Assembly (NCBI RefSeq): GCF_002155425.1
Contig: NZ_MUYG01000007.1
Location: forward strand, 62,001-126,000
From: Erythrobacter donghaensis
GTDB lineage: Bacteria > Pseudomonadota > Alphaproteobacteria > Sphingomonadales > Sphingomonadaceae
Direction: 5' to 3'
DNA: 64,000 nt
The position numbers and the translations under genes were made by a program. Shown piece after piece: positions 33,225-41,985 of this stretch; position 1 is the first letter of the stretch, and each line of letters opens with the position of its first letter. Below the pieces are notes generated by a model. It had not been told where the DNA came from. It ran no database searches and was given only the letters and a program-made list of their open reading frames with translations.

Positions 33225-35987
33225 ATGGGAGAGAACCGCAAGCCTGACTGGGACGACGCGCTCCGCCGCGCCCGCGCCCACGCGCCGTTTCTGGCACGCG
33301 CGCTCGATCGCCAGCCGGAACTGGCGGCGATGCTTGCGGCGGGCGAGGGCGCGGCGGCGCTGGAATGGGCACGGGCGCAGGGCGACAATCCCGACCCCGA
33401 AGTGGGCCTGCGCCGCGAACGCCTCGCGCTCGCCGCGGCGCTGGCGGTGGGCGATCTCGCCGGAGCCTTCCCGCTCGCGCAGGTGGTGGGGGAGCTGACC
33501 GCCTTCGCCGACCGCGCGCTCGACCGCGCGATCCGCACCGCGATCACCGAACGCTGTGATGCCGAGAGCGCCGATGGCTTCATCGCGCTGGCGCTGGGCA
33601 AGCAGGGCGCGGGCGAACTCAACTATTCCTCCGACATCGACCCGGTGCTGCTGTTCGACCGCGAGCGCCTGCCGCGCCGCGCCAGCGACGATCCGGGCGA
33701 GGCGGCGCAGCGCTATGCGCGGCGGGTGGTGGCGCTGCTCTCAGCCAACACGGCGGAGGGCTATGCGCTGCGGGTCGATCTGCGGCTGCGCCCGGCGAGC
33801 GAGATCAACCCGCTGTGCGTGCCGGTGGGCGCGGCGCTGACGCATTATCAGGGGCAGGCGCTGGCGTGGGAACGCGCCGCCTTCACCCGTGCGCGCGCGG
33901 CCGCGGGGGACATCGCGGCAGGCGAGGCCTTCCTCGCCCAGATCCGCCCCTTCGTCTGGCGCGCGCAGCTCGATTTCGGCGCGGTCGAGGAAATCCGCGC
34001 GCTCACCCAGCGCATTCGCGACAGTCACGGGGGGCCCGCCGCCCCCGGCCCCGGGTTCGACGTGAAGCGCGGGCGCGGGGGAATCCGCGAGATCGAGTTC
34101 TACGCGCAGACCCATCAGCTGATTCACGGTGGGCGGGACATTTCGCTCAGGGCGCGCGGCACGCGGGCGGGGCTCGATGCGCTCGCTGCCGGGGGCTGGA
34201 TCGCGGCGGAGAACGCACGCGTGCTCGGCGAGGCCTATGACCGGCTGCGGCAGATCGAGCACCGCTTGCAGATGGTGAACGACCGTCAGACCCATGCGCT
34301 GCCCGACGGCACAGCGCTCGACAATGTCGCACAGCTTGACGGGCTGGCGGACGGCGCGGCGCTGGTCGCGGAGCTGACCGAGCTTACCGCCCGCACCGCC
34401 GCCATCTACGACACGCTGATCGGCGCGCGCGCGGCAGCCCCTTCGCCGCCGGTCGCCATGCCCGCGAGCGCGCTGGAACACAATCTCGCCCAATGGGGCT
34501 TTGCCGAGCCCGAGGTGCTGGCCGAACGGATCGAGACCTGGCGCGACGGACGCCATGCCGCGATCCGTTCCCCGCAGGCGGTGGCTGCGTGGGACCGGCT
34601 CGCGCCCGCGCTGCTCGCGGCGATGGGTCAGTCCGACGATCCGCCGCGCGCGATCACCCGATGGGAACGCATCATCGAAAGCGTGCCGAGCCTCGTGACC
34701 ACCCTGCGCCTGCTCGACGCGCGGCCCGATCTGATCCAGCGGCTGGTGGCGGCGCTGACGCTCGCCCCGGTGCTGTCGGACGAATTGGCGCGCAAGCCCG
34801 AATTGCTCGACACGCTGATCGATCGGCACGCACTCGACCTGCCCGGCGAGGTGCCCGCGATCATCGCGCGGATGCGCGGCGCGGCGATCCGCGACGACTA
34901 CGAAGCGCTGCTCGACGCGATCCGCATCGTCACCGGGGAGATCCGCTTCGCGCTCGGCATCCAGCTGATCGAGGGGTTGGCCGATCCGCTCGCCATCGCC
35001 CGCGCCCTGTCGCGCACCGCAGAGGCCGCGATGCAGCTCGCTACCGAGGCGACCGTGGCGGAATTCGCGACCAAGCACGGGCGCATTGCGGGGAGCGAGC
35101 TGCTGATTCTCGGCCTCGGGCGGCTCGGCGGCGGGGCGCTGACCCATGCGAGCGATCTCGATATCGTCTACCTCTTCACCGGCGATTTCGCCGCACAGTC
35201 CGACGGGCCGCGGCCGCTGGGGGCGACGACCTATTACAACCGCCTCGCCAGCCGGGTCAGCGCCGCGCTCTCGGTGCCGACCGCGCAAGGCGCGCTTTAC
35301 GAGGTCGACACAAGGCTCAGGCCACAGGGCAATCAGGGCCCGCTGGCGGTCAGCTGCGAGGCGTTCGGCAAGTATCAGCGCGAGGCGGCGTGGACGTGGG
35401 AGCACATGGCCCTCGCCCGGGCGCGCGTGCTCTATGGCTCGCCGCCCGCGCGCGCGCAGCTGGAAGCGGTGCTCGCCGAGGTGCTGCGCGACCCGCGCGA
35501 GAAGGCGGCGCTACGCGAGGCGGTGCTGGGGATGCGCGCCGAGATGGCGAAGCACAAGCCCGCCACCGGCCCGGTCGATGCCAAGCTGGCGCGCGGGGGC
35601 CTCGTCGATATTGAGTTTCTGGTCCACTACCTCCAACTGAAGGGCGAGACTGCCGACGGTCGCCCGCTCGCCGAAACCGCCCCGGATGCGCTCTCGCCTG
35701 ATCTCGAACAGGCGCTTGCAGGGCTGGCGGCGGCGGGCCTCGTCCCGGCCGATCTCACCGAACCTCACGCGCTGATGAGCCGGATGCTGGTCGCGGGCCG
35801 CCTGCTCGCTCCCGATGGCCGCGAACCCCCGCCCTCAGGCGCCCGCGCGCTGGCGCGGGCCTGCGGGCAGGAAAGCTATGCCGACCTGCTCGAAGCCTTC
35901 GCCGCCGCGCGCGTGCGGGTCGCGGAGGTCTGGAAACCAATCCTCGGCACGGACATTCTGGAAACCGAACAGGAGAACCCCGCATGA
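33225..35987 (+). CDS. glnE: Bifunctional glutamine synthetase adenylyltransferase/adenylyl-removing enzyme
   Basis: A 920-residue regulator that adenylylates and de-adenylylates glutamine synthetase in response to PII. The N-terminal nucleotidyltransferase domain (deadenylylation) carries GKQGAGELNYSSDIDPV near residue 124. The C-terminal domain (adenylylation) carries GLGRLGGGALTHASDLDIV near 627. DVKRGRGGIREIEF and KLARGGLVDIEF are the matching downstream repeats in the two halves. ATG 33225 has GAGAGG at good spacing; the ORF upstream to 32886 overlaps agmatine deiminase and is rejected. Its stop overlaps the bcp start by 4 bases. Confidence 0.95.
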   Translation: MGENRKPDWDDALRRARAHAPFLARALDRQPELAAMLAAGEGAAALEWARAQGDNPDPEVGLRRERLALAAALAVGDLAGAFPLAQVVGELTAFADRALDRAIRTAITERCDAESADGFIALALGKQGAGELNYSSDIDPVLLFDRERLPRRASDDPGEAAQRYARRVVALLSANTAEGYALRVDLRLRPASEINPLCVPVGAALTHYQGQALAWERAAFTRARAAAGDIAAGEAFLAQIRPFVWRAQLDFGAVEEIRALTQRIRDSHGGPAAPGPGFDVKRGRGGIREIEFYAQTHQLIHGGRDISLRARGTRAGLDALAAGGWIAAENARVLGEAYDRLRQIEHRLQMVNDRQTHALPDGTALDNVAQLDGLADGAALVAELTELTARTAAIYDTLIGARAAAPSPPVAMPASALEHNLAQWGFAEPEVLAERIETWRDGRHAAIRSPQAVAAWDRLAPALLAAMGQSDDPPRAITRWERIIESVPSLVTTLRLLDARPDLIQRLVAALTLAPVLSDELARKPELLDTLIDRHALDLPGEVPAIIARMRGAAIRDDYEALLDAIRIVTGEIRFALGIQLIEGLADPLAIARALSRTAEAAMQLATEATVAEFATKHGRIAGSELLILGLGRLGGGALTHASDLDIVYLFTGDFAAQSDGPRPLGATTYYNRLASRVSAALSVPTAQGALYEVDTRLRPQGNQGPLAVSCEAFGKYQREAAWTWEHMALARARVLYGSPPARAQLEAVLAEVLRDPREKAALREAVLGMRAEMAKHKPATGPVDAKLARGGLVDIEFLVHYLQLKGETADGRPLAETAPDALSPDLEQALAGLAAAGLVPADLTEPHALMSRMLVAGRLLAPDGREPPPSGARALARACGQESYADLLEAFAAARVRVAEVWKPILGTDILETEQENPA

Positions 35988-36457
35988 CCACTTTTCCCGG
36001 CGTCGGTGACGCCATCCCCGATATCGGACTCGAAACCCCCGAAGGCGGCAGCGTGAAGCCGTCCGACTTCAAGGGCGAGAAGCTGGTGATCTTCTTCTAC
36101 CCCAAGGACGACACCCCCGGCTGCACCACCGAGAACAAGGATTTCTCCGCACTCAAGGCGGATTTCGAAGCGGCGGGCACCAAGCTGCTCGGGGTGAGCA
36201 AGGACCCGGCGAAGAAGCACGCCAAGTTCATCGCCAAGCATGGCCTCACCGCTCCGCTCGCCACCGATGCGGAAGAAGGCGGGTTGTCGGACGCGCTCGG
36301 CGTGTGGGCGGAAAAGCAGATGTACGGGAAAGCCTACATGGGCATGGTCCGTTCGACCTATCTGGTCGATGCCGAAGGGAAAATCGCGCGCATCTGGGAC
36401 AAGGTGAAGGTGAAGGGCCACGCCGAGGAAGTGCTCGAAGCCGCCAAGGCTCTCTAA
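35984..36457 (+). CDS. bcp: Thiol peroxidase, BCP/PrxQ type
   Basis: A 157-residue peroxiredoxin. FFYPKDDTPGCTTENKDF holds the peroxidatic Cys47 in the PxxxTxxC context. The resolving Cys that lies five residues later in E. coli Bcp is replaced (ENKDF), and no other Cys occurs in the protein, so it should work as a 1-Cys enzyme. MVRSTYLVDAEGKIA is the conserved Arg-containing strand. Cytoplasmic, reducing H2O2 and organic peroxides. It overlaps glnE by 4 bases and is followed after 6 bases by a DUF455 gene. Confidence 0.94.
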   Translation: MTTFPGVGDAIPDIGLETPEGGSVKPSDFKGEKLVIFFYPKDDTPGCTTENKDFSALKADFEAAGTKLLGVSKDPAKKHAKFIAKHGLTAPLATDAEEGGLSDALGVWAEKQMYGKAYMGMVRSTYLVDAEGKIARIWDKVKVKGHAEEVLEAAKAL

Positions 36458-36463
36458 CGCCCC

Positions 36464-37255
36464 GTGACCACCGTCGCCCGCGCTATCCGCGCCGCACTGC
36501 TCACCGCAGACCCGCGCGCCAAGTGCTTCGCCACCCGCAAGGTGGCGCGTGCGTGGCGGCGGGGCGATCTGGCGTGGGAGTTCGATGTCGCGATGCCCGA
36601 CCGGCCCGCCTGGCCCGCCGCGCCCGAGCTGCTCCCGCCCGGCCAGATGCCCAAGCGTCGCAAGGCCGGGAGCGAGCGCGGGCGGATCGCGCTGTGGCAC
36701 AGCCTCGCGCATATCGAATTCGTCGCGATCGACTTGGCGCTCGACATGGCCGGGCGCTTCGGGGCGGAGATGGGGGAGGACTTCGTAAGCGATTTCCTCG
36801 CCGTCGCTGCGGACGAGGCGATGCATTTCGCCCTGCTGGCGCGGAAGCTCGAATCGCTCGGCAGCCATTACGGCGCGCTGCCGGCGCACGCGGGGCTGTG
36901 GGAGGCCGCGCACGCCACCCGACACGATGTCGCCGCGCGGCTCGCCGTGGTGCCGATGGTGCTCGAAGCGCGCGGGCTCGATGTCACCCCGGCGACGCTC
37001 GAACGGGTCGCGGCGGCGGGCGACAAACACGGCGCAAAAATTCTCGAAAGGATACTTGACGACGAAATCCGCCACGTCGGGATGGGCACCAAGCACTTTT
37101 TGCGATGTGCCGAAATGACGCAAAGTCCACCAGAATCCCTGTGGCAGGACCTCGTGAAACGGCACTTTCATGGGGCAATTAAGCCGCCGTTCAACGACTC
37201 AGCCCGTCTTGCAGCCGGTTTGTCGCGCGGATTCTACGCGGAGATTGCGCATTAA
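36464..37255 (+). CDS. DUF455 ferritin-like protein
   Basis: A 263-residue protein starting with GTG at 36464. It belongs to the COG2833 ferritin-like group: LWHSLAHIEFVAIDLALD, AVAADEAMHFALLARKLESLG, MVLEARGLDVTP and LDDEIRHVGMGTKHF contain the Glu/His pairs expected of a di-iron carboxylate four-helix bundle. Some relatives join tRNA-hydroxylating or oxygen-dependent enzymes, but none of the DUF455 group has a firm function known to me. Third gene of the glnE-bcp-DUF455 run. Confidence 0.85.
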   Translation: MTTVARAIRAALLTADPRAKCFATRKVARAWRRGDLAWEFDVAMPDRPAWPAAPELLPPGQMPKRRKAGSERGRIALWHSLAHIEFVAIDLALDMAGRFGAEMGEDFVSDFLAVAADEAMHFALLARKLESLGSHYGALPAHAGLWEAAHATRHDVAARLAVVPMVLEARGLDVTPATLERVAAAGDKHGAKILERILDDEIRHVGMGTKHFLRCAEMTQSPPESLWQDLVKRHFHGAIKPPFNDSARLAAGLSRGFYAEIAH

Positions 37256-37367
37256 CGATCTGGCCGGATAACCACCTTCCAGCAAAAGGCGCGCAATCGA
37301 CGTGCCGGAATTTTCCAACGGTGACAGCCTCGAAAAAGGCGCACCGCAATCGGGAACCGGGTCCAGT

Positions 37368-38105
37368 ATGAAATGTTCCGTGCGCCAGGTGTTGAAAATC
37401 GCTTTCACAGCGTGCTCCGCCATTTTCGTTTCCGCCGCCGCACCGGCGTTCGCCAACACCGCGACCAGCAGCAGCACTGCCGCCGCCGATGTCACCGCTC
37501 CGCTCAAGGAGGGGGAAACCCCGGTGGTCGACAATGGTGACGCGCGCTTCAAGACGCTGTTCTCCAGCTGGACTCAGATGGAGCGCACCGCGCCCACCCT
37601 CGGCACCGGGGATGAAGTTGCCGCCTATTCCTCGCCGGTTCCGGTGACGGGCATTTCGGTGCCCTCGCGCATGCCGCTTGAAGGCGCATCGCTGACCAGC
37701 AGCTTCGGGATGCGCACCCACCCGGTGCTCGGCGGCCGCCGCCAGCACACCGGGATCGATCTCGCCGCGCCGACCGGCACCCCGGTCTATGCCACCGCCG
37801 ACGGCATCGTCGGCCGCGCCGACTGGTATTCGAGCTACGGGCTCTACATCAGCATCAACCATGGCGCCGCGATGGAAACCCGCTACGCCCACCTGTCGCG
37901 CCTTGCGGTGGCGGCGGGCGACAACGTCAAGAAGGGCGACCTGATCGGCTATGTCGGATCGACCGGCCGTTCGACCGGCCCGCACCTCCATTACGAAGTT
38001 CGCGTGGATGGGCTTGCAGTCAATCCGATTCCGTATATGGTGGAGAGCGAGGCACAGCTGGCTTATGCCCGCGATGCACGGCTCACCGGCCAAGGCGGCG
38101 AATGA
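37368..38105 (+). CDS. M23-family LytM-type peptidoglycan metallopeptidase
   Basis: About 245 residues. Signal peptide MKCSVRQVLKIAFTACSAIFVSAAAPAFA from ATG 37368; the longer ORF uses a GTG at 37302. After a linker, the LytM domain begins LTSSFGMRTHPV, with zinc ligands in RRQHTGIDLA and HLHYEVR and the structural RYAHLSRL between. Such enzymes cut cell-wall peptide cross-links or activate amidases. There is no LysM or coiled coil, so it differs from EnvC/NlpD. A strong terminator follows 71 bases after the stop. Confidence 0.9.
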   Translation: MKCSVRQVLKIAFTACSAIFVSAAAPAFANTATSSSTAAADVTAPLKEGETPVVDNGDARFKTLFSSWTQMERTAPTLGTGDEVAAYSSPVPVTGISVPSRMPLEGASLTSSFGMRTHPVLGGRRQHTGIDLAAPTGTPVYATADGIVGRADWYSSYGLYISINHGAAMETRYAHLSRLAVAAGDNVKKGDLIGYVGSTGRSTGPHLHYEVRVDGLAVNPIPYMVESEAQLAYARDARLTGQGGE

Positions 38106-38176
38106 CGCCCGGCTCGTAAGCCAGACGAGATTGCCCGTGCAAACGGGCCGGACATTGGAGAGGGTGTCCGAACATG

Positions 38177-38205
38177 GGCGGCGGGTTATCCCGCCGCCTT
38201 TTTTT
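38177..38205 (+). terminator. Rho-independent terminator after the M23 peptidase
   Basis: GGCGGCGGG (38177-38185), loop TTAT, CCCGCCGCC (38190-38198), then seven T. Perfect 9-bp GC stem with a canonical T-run. The following 170 bases to the next gene hold another GC-rich hairpin (GCGGGCG...CGCCCGC at about 38287-38306) and no ORF. Confidence 0.92.
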
Positions 38206-38378
38206 GTCTGCCATCCCTGAGGAGCCCCCCGGATAGCGTGGAAGGGTACCCCAAATTCGGTAGCATTTCCCATACTCTTTTCGCTTGCGGGCGTTCCCGC
38301 GCCCGCTAGATTTTGTTGCGAGAGAGAGCGTGTCGCCGCGCCCGGATGCCGGGCCGTGCGCCGCATGGGAGAGAGACA

Positions 38379-39926
38379 ATGGCGATGCACCCCACCGCGC
38401 ACGCCGCGAACCGGCCCGATCACCCGGCGGTGATCATGACCGGCTCGGGCCAGCGCATGACCTATGGCGAGATGGAAGCGGAATCGAACCGCTTCGCGCA
38501 TCTCTTGCGCGCGCATGGCGTGGGTCAGGGCGATGCCTTCGCAGTGCTGCTGGAAAACCGGATCGAATATTTCACCGTGATCTGGGGCTCGCAGCGCGCG
38601 GGCACGATGCTGGTGCCGATCTCCTCGCGCCTGACCGCGCCCGAAGCGGCCTATATTATCCGCGACGCGCAGGCGAAGCTGCTGATCACCAGCGGTTATT
38701 TCGCCGGGATGCTCGATGCGATCCGCGCCGAGTGCCCGGGCCTTGCCGTGCTGGTGATGGGGTCGGGCGATACCGAGGATTTCGCCGCCACCCTCGCCGC
38801 ACAGCCCGCAGAGCCGATCCCCGACCAGCGCGCAGGGATGGTGATGCTCTATTCCTCCGGCACCACGGGACGGCCCAAGGGCATCCGCCCCGCCCCGCCC
38901 GAAGACCCCGATCCGCAGGCCACCGTGCCGCTGGTGGGCCTTGCGGTGATGGGCGCCGGGATGCCGGCCGATGGTTCGATGATCTACCTCTCCCCCGCCC
39001 CGCTCTACCACGCCGCGCCGATCGGCTGGTGCTCGGTGGTCCACCGACTCGGCGGGACGGTGGTGATGATGGAGAAGTTCGAGCCCGAGGAGGCGCTGAA
39101 GGCGATCGAGACCCACAAGGTCACCGACAGCCAGTGGGTGCCCACGCATTTCGTGCGCTTTCTCAAGCTCGATCCGGCGATCCGCACGCGCTACGACCTT
39201 TCCAGCCACCAACGCGCGCTCCACGCAGCCGCGCCCTGCCCGGTGCCGATCAAGCGCGAGATGATCGAATGGTGGGGGCCGATCGTGAACGAATACTACG
39301 CCGGCAGTGAAAGCATCGGCATGACCATGATCCGCTCGGCCGACTGGCTCACGCACCCCGGCAGCGTGGGCAAGGCGATCTACGGGACGCTCCACATCTG
39401 CGGGCCGGAAGGCGGGGAGCTTGGCTCCGATCAGGACGGGCTGATCTATTTCGAGAACGCACTGCTGCCCACCTACCACAACGATCCCGCCAAGACGGCT
39501 GAGGCGATGCATCCCAAGGGCTGGATGACGCTGGGCGACATCGGGCATCTCGACAAGGACGGCTTCCTCTACCTCACCGACCGCAAGAGCCACATGATCA
39601 TCAGCGGGGGCGTGAACATCTACCCGCAGGAGATCGAGAACCTGCTCGTCACCCATCCCAAGGTGATGGACGCCGCGGTGATCGGCGCGCCCTGCCCCGA
39701 CCTCGGCGAGAAGGTGGTGGCGGTGGTGCAGCCGAAGGACATGGCGCAAGCCGGGCCGGAACTGGAGGCGGAGCTGCGCGAATTCCTCGCGCCGAGCCTC
39801 TCCAAGATCAAGATGCCCAAGCTGTTCGACTTCCGCCCCGATCTGCCGCGCGAGGCCAATGGCAAGCTCTACAAGCGCGAACTGCGCGATGAGTATGCGG
39901 CCAGGGCGAAGGAAGCCGCCCAGTGA
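38379..39926 (+). CDS. AMP-binding acyl-CoA synthetase
   Basis: A 515-residue ANL-superfamily ligase. The phosphate-binding motif MLYSSGTTGRPKGI is followed by EYYAGSESIGMT, the ATP-binding DIGHLDKDGFLYLTDRKSHMII hinge region, and GGVNIYPQEIE with the C-terminal FRPDLPREANGKLYKREL whose Lys performs adenylation. It makes acyl-CoA from a carboxylic acid, ATP and CoA. ATG 38379 has GGGAGAGAG upstream. It overlaps the P450 gene by 4 bases, so oxidation and CoA activation of one compound, perhaps a terpenoid, steroid or aromatic acid, is likely (inference). Confidence 0.92.
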   Translation: MAMHPTAHAANRPDHPAVIMTGSGQRMTYGEMEAESNRFAHLLRAHGVGQGDAFAVLLENRIEYFTVIWGSQRAGTMLVPISSRLTAPEAAYIIRDAQAKLLITSGYFAGMLDAIRAECPGLAVLVMGSGDTEDFAATLAAQPAEPIPDQRAGMVMLYSSGTTGRPKGIRPAPPEDPDPQATVPLVGLAVMGAGMPADGSMIYLSPAPLYHAAPIGWCSVVHRLGGTVVMMEKFEPEEALKAIETHKVTDSQWVPTHFVRFLKLDPAIRTRYDLSSHQRALHAAAPCPVPIKREMIEWWGPIVNEYYAGSESIGMTMIRSADWLTHPGSVGKAIYGTLHICGPEGGELGSDQDGLIYFENALLPTYHNDPAKTAEAMHPKGWMTLGDIGHLDKDGFLYLTDRKSHMIISGGVNIYPQEIENLLVTHPKVMDAAVIGAPCPDLGEKVVAVVQPKDMAQAGPELEAELREFLAPSLSKIKMPKLFDFRPDLPREANGKLYKRELRDEYAARAKEAAQ

Positions 39927-41227
39927 CCGGAGGCGTGAGCGCGGAGGCGGTTCTGCCCGGCGACATCGCCCGCCGGGTGATCGATCCGCACGCCTATGCC
40001 GAGTGGGACGGGCTGCTCGACACCTTCGATGCGATCCGCGCCGATACGCCGGTGGTCAAGGTGCAGCCCGACACCCCCGGACTGTTCGACCCCTTCTGGC
40101 TCGTCACCGCCTATGACGATGTGATGCGCATTTCGAAGGACAATGCCGGTTTCCTCAACAACCCGCGCCCGGTGGTGTTCAGCTTTAACCAGGCGATCGA
40201 ATTCAGCCGGGCGGCGACCGGATCGAACATGCTGGTCGATTCGCTGGTGGTGTTCGACGCGCCGATCCACCCGAAATACCGCAAGCTGACGCAGGAATGG
40301 TTCATGCCGAGGAACCTCGCGCGGCTGGAAGATGAATTGCGCGCGCTGGCGGCGCGGACGGTCGACCGGATGCTGGGCCTCGGCAGCGAGGTCGATTTCG
40401 TCAAGGAAGTCTCCGGCCCCTACCCCTTGCGCGTCGTCATGCAGATCCTCGGCGTGCCGCCGGAGGACGAGCCGCGAATGCAGATGCTCACCCAGCAATT
40501 GTTCGGCGGTCAGGACAAGGACCTCTCGGGCAGCGGTATGGACAAAATGACCCCCGAACAGGTGGTGCAGATCGTCGCCGGGGCCGTGAAGACCTTCGAG
40601 GATTACTTCGCGCAGATCGCTGAGGATCGCCGCCAGAACCCGACCGACGATGTCGCCAGCGTCATCGCCAATGCGCTGGTCGACGGCCAGCCGCTCCCCC
40701 CGCGCGACATGGCGGGCTATTACATCATTGTCGCCACCGCGGGGCATGACACCACCTCGGCCAGCACCGCAGGCGCGATGCAGGCGCTCGCGCGCGACCC
40801 CGAGCAATATGCCCGCGTGCGCGCTGACCGCTCGCTGCTCCCCGGCATCGTCGAGGAAGCGATCCGCTGGACCTCCCCCGTGCAGCACTTCATGCGCACC
40901 GCGGCGGAGGATTGCGAGCTGGGCGGGCAGCAGATCAAGGCGGGCGACTGGCTGATGATCAACTACGTCGCCGCCAATCACGACCCCGCGCAATTCCCCG
41001 ACCCGCGCCGCTTCGACGCCGCCCGCTCGCCCAACCGACATCTGGCGTTCGGGGCGGGGGCGCACCAGTGCCTCGGCCTGCATCTGGCGCGGCTGGAAAT
41101 GCGCATCCTGTTCGAAGCGATCCTTGACCGGGTGGCGGCGGTCGAACCGGCGGGAGAGGCCAGCCGCGCCAGCAGCACCTTTGTCGGCGGACTCAAGACG
41201 CTTCCTCTCAGAGTCGTCCCAGCCTGA
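39923..41227 (+). CDS. Cytochrome P450
   Basis: A 434-residue bacterial class I P450. The I-helix is IIVATAGHDTTSASTAGAMQAL, the ExxR helix EEAIRWTSPVQHFMRT, and the heme loop LAFGAGAHQCLGLHLARLE with Cys near 383. The C-terminus STFVGGLKTLPLRV recalls terpene-acting P450s such as linalool 8-monooxygenase, a weak hint only. It needs ferredoxin and reductase; neither is adjacent. Its start overlaps the acyl-CoA synthetase by 4 bases. Confidence 0.92.
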   Translation: MTGGVSAEAVLPGDIARRVIDPHAYAEWDGLLDTFDAIRADTPVVKVQPDTPGLFDPFWLVTAYDDVMRISKDNAGFLNNPRPVVFSFNQAIEFSRAATGSNMLVDSLVVFDAPIHPKYRKLTQEWFMPRNLARLEDELRALAARTVDRMLGLGSEVDFVKEVSGPYPLRVVMQILGVPPEDEPRMQMLTQQLFGGQDKDLSGSGMDKMTPEQVVQIVAGAVKTFEDYFAQIAEDRRQNPTDDVASVIANALVDGQPLPPRDMAGYYIIVATAGHDTTSASTAGAMQALARDPEQYARVRADRSLLPGIVEEAIRWTSPVQHFMRTAAEDCELGGQQIKAGDWLMINYVAANHDPAQFPDPRRFDAARSPNRHLAFGAGAHQCLGLHLARLEMRILFEAILDRVAAVEPAGEASRASSTFVGGLKTLPLRVVPA

Positions 41228-41343
41228 TATCGCAGCCGAAAATCGGCATTCGCCGGTCCGATTCCGCTAGGGTTTCGATCCCGTTTGTCCTAGCCTTGGG
41301 GCATGGGATTTTCAGTTCGCCTTGATTGCGCGGGGTTGGCCGC

Positions 41344-41973
41344 ATGAGCCTGCTGGAGCCGCACAACCTCCCCTTCCTGATCGCGCTCGGCGTGCTCGGG
41401 GTGATCGCGCTGTTGCAAGTCAGCGGCGTCAGCGAAGCCATCGAAGGCGCGACCGAGTTCGATTCGCCTGACGGGCTCGAAATGGGCGGGCTGGGCGATG
41501 CTTTGACGACGCTGCTGGGGCTCGGCCGGGTGCCGCTGCTGATCTGGCTGGCGGCGCTGCTGTTCACCTTCGCCGCCGTGGGCGTGATCGGGCAATCGCT
41601 GCTGACGAGCCTGATCGGCACGCCGCTGTCTGCCGGATGGGCGACGCTCGCCGCGGGCGGCGCGGCGCTGCCGCTCAACAGCCTCGCCATGCGCCCGCTC
41701 GCTGCGGTGATGCCGAAGGACGAGACCACCGCGATCGGGCTCGACGAGCTGCTGCGGCGCGATGGCGAGATCCAGATCGGGATCGCGCGCCCCGGCAGCC
41801 CGGCGCGCGCCAAGGTGATCGACATCCACGGCCAGGCCCATTTCGTCATGGTCGAACCGCACGACCAGACGCAGGAATTGCGCGCAGGCGATACCGTCCT
41901 GCTCGTCCGCCGCGAGGGAGAGACCTTCTTCGGCGTGCATTACGAAAGCCCGCATCTGGGGCTGGAACATTAA
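41344..41973 (+). CDS. YqiJ-like membrane protein with OB-fold (DUF1449)
   Basis: About 209 residues from MSLLEPHNLPFLIALGVLGV. Two or three hydrophobic segments occupy the first half (FLIALGVLGVIALLQV, PLLIWLAALLFTFAAVGVIGQ, and a glycine/alanine-rich third). A soluble C-terminal domain (KVIDIHGQAHFVMVEPHD ... GDTVLLVRREGETFFGV) has the OB-fold look of NfeD/YqiJ proteins. These partner flotillins, and a flotillin gene follows 12 bases downstream. ATG 41344 is preferred to the upstream TTG at 41326. Confidence 0.85.
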   Translation: MSLLEPHNLPFLIALGVLGVIALLQVSGVSEAIEGATEFDSPDGLEMGGLGDALTTLLGLGRVPLLIWLAALLFTFAAVGVIGQSLLTSLIGTPLSAGWATLAAGGAALPLNSLAMRPLAAVMPKDETTAIGLDELLRRDGEIQIGIARPGSPARAKVIDIHGQAHFVMVEPHDQTQELRAGDTVLLVRREGETFFGVHYESPHLGLEH

Positions 41974-41985
41974 AGGGGAACGCAG

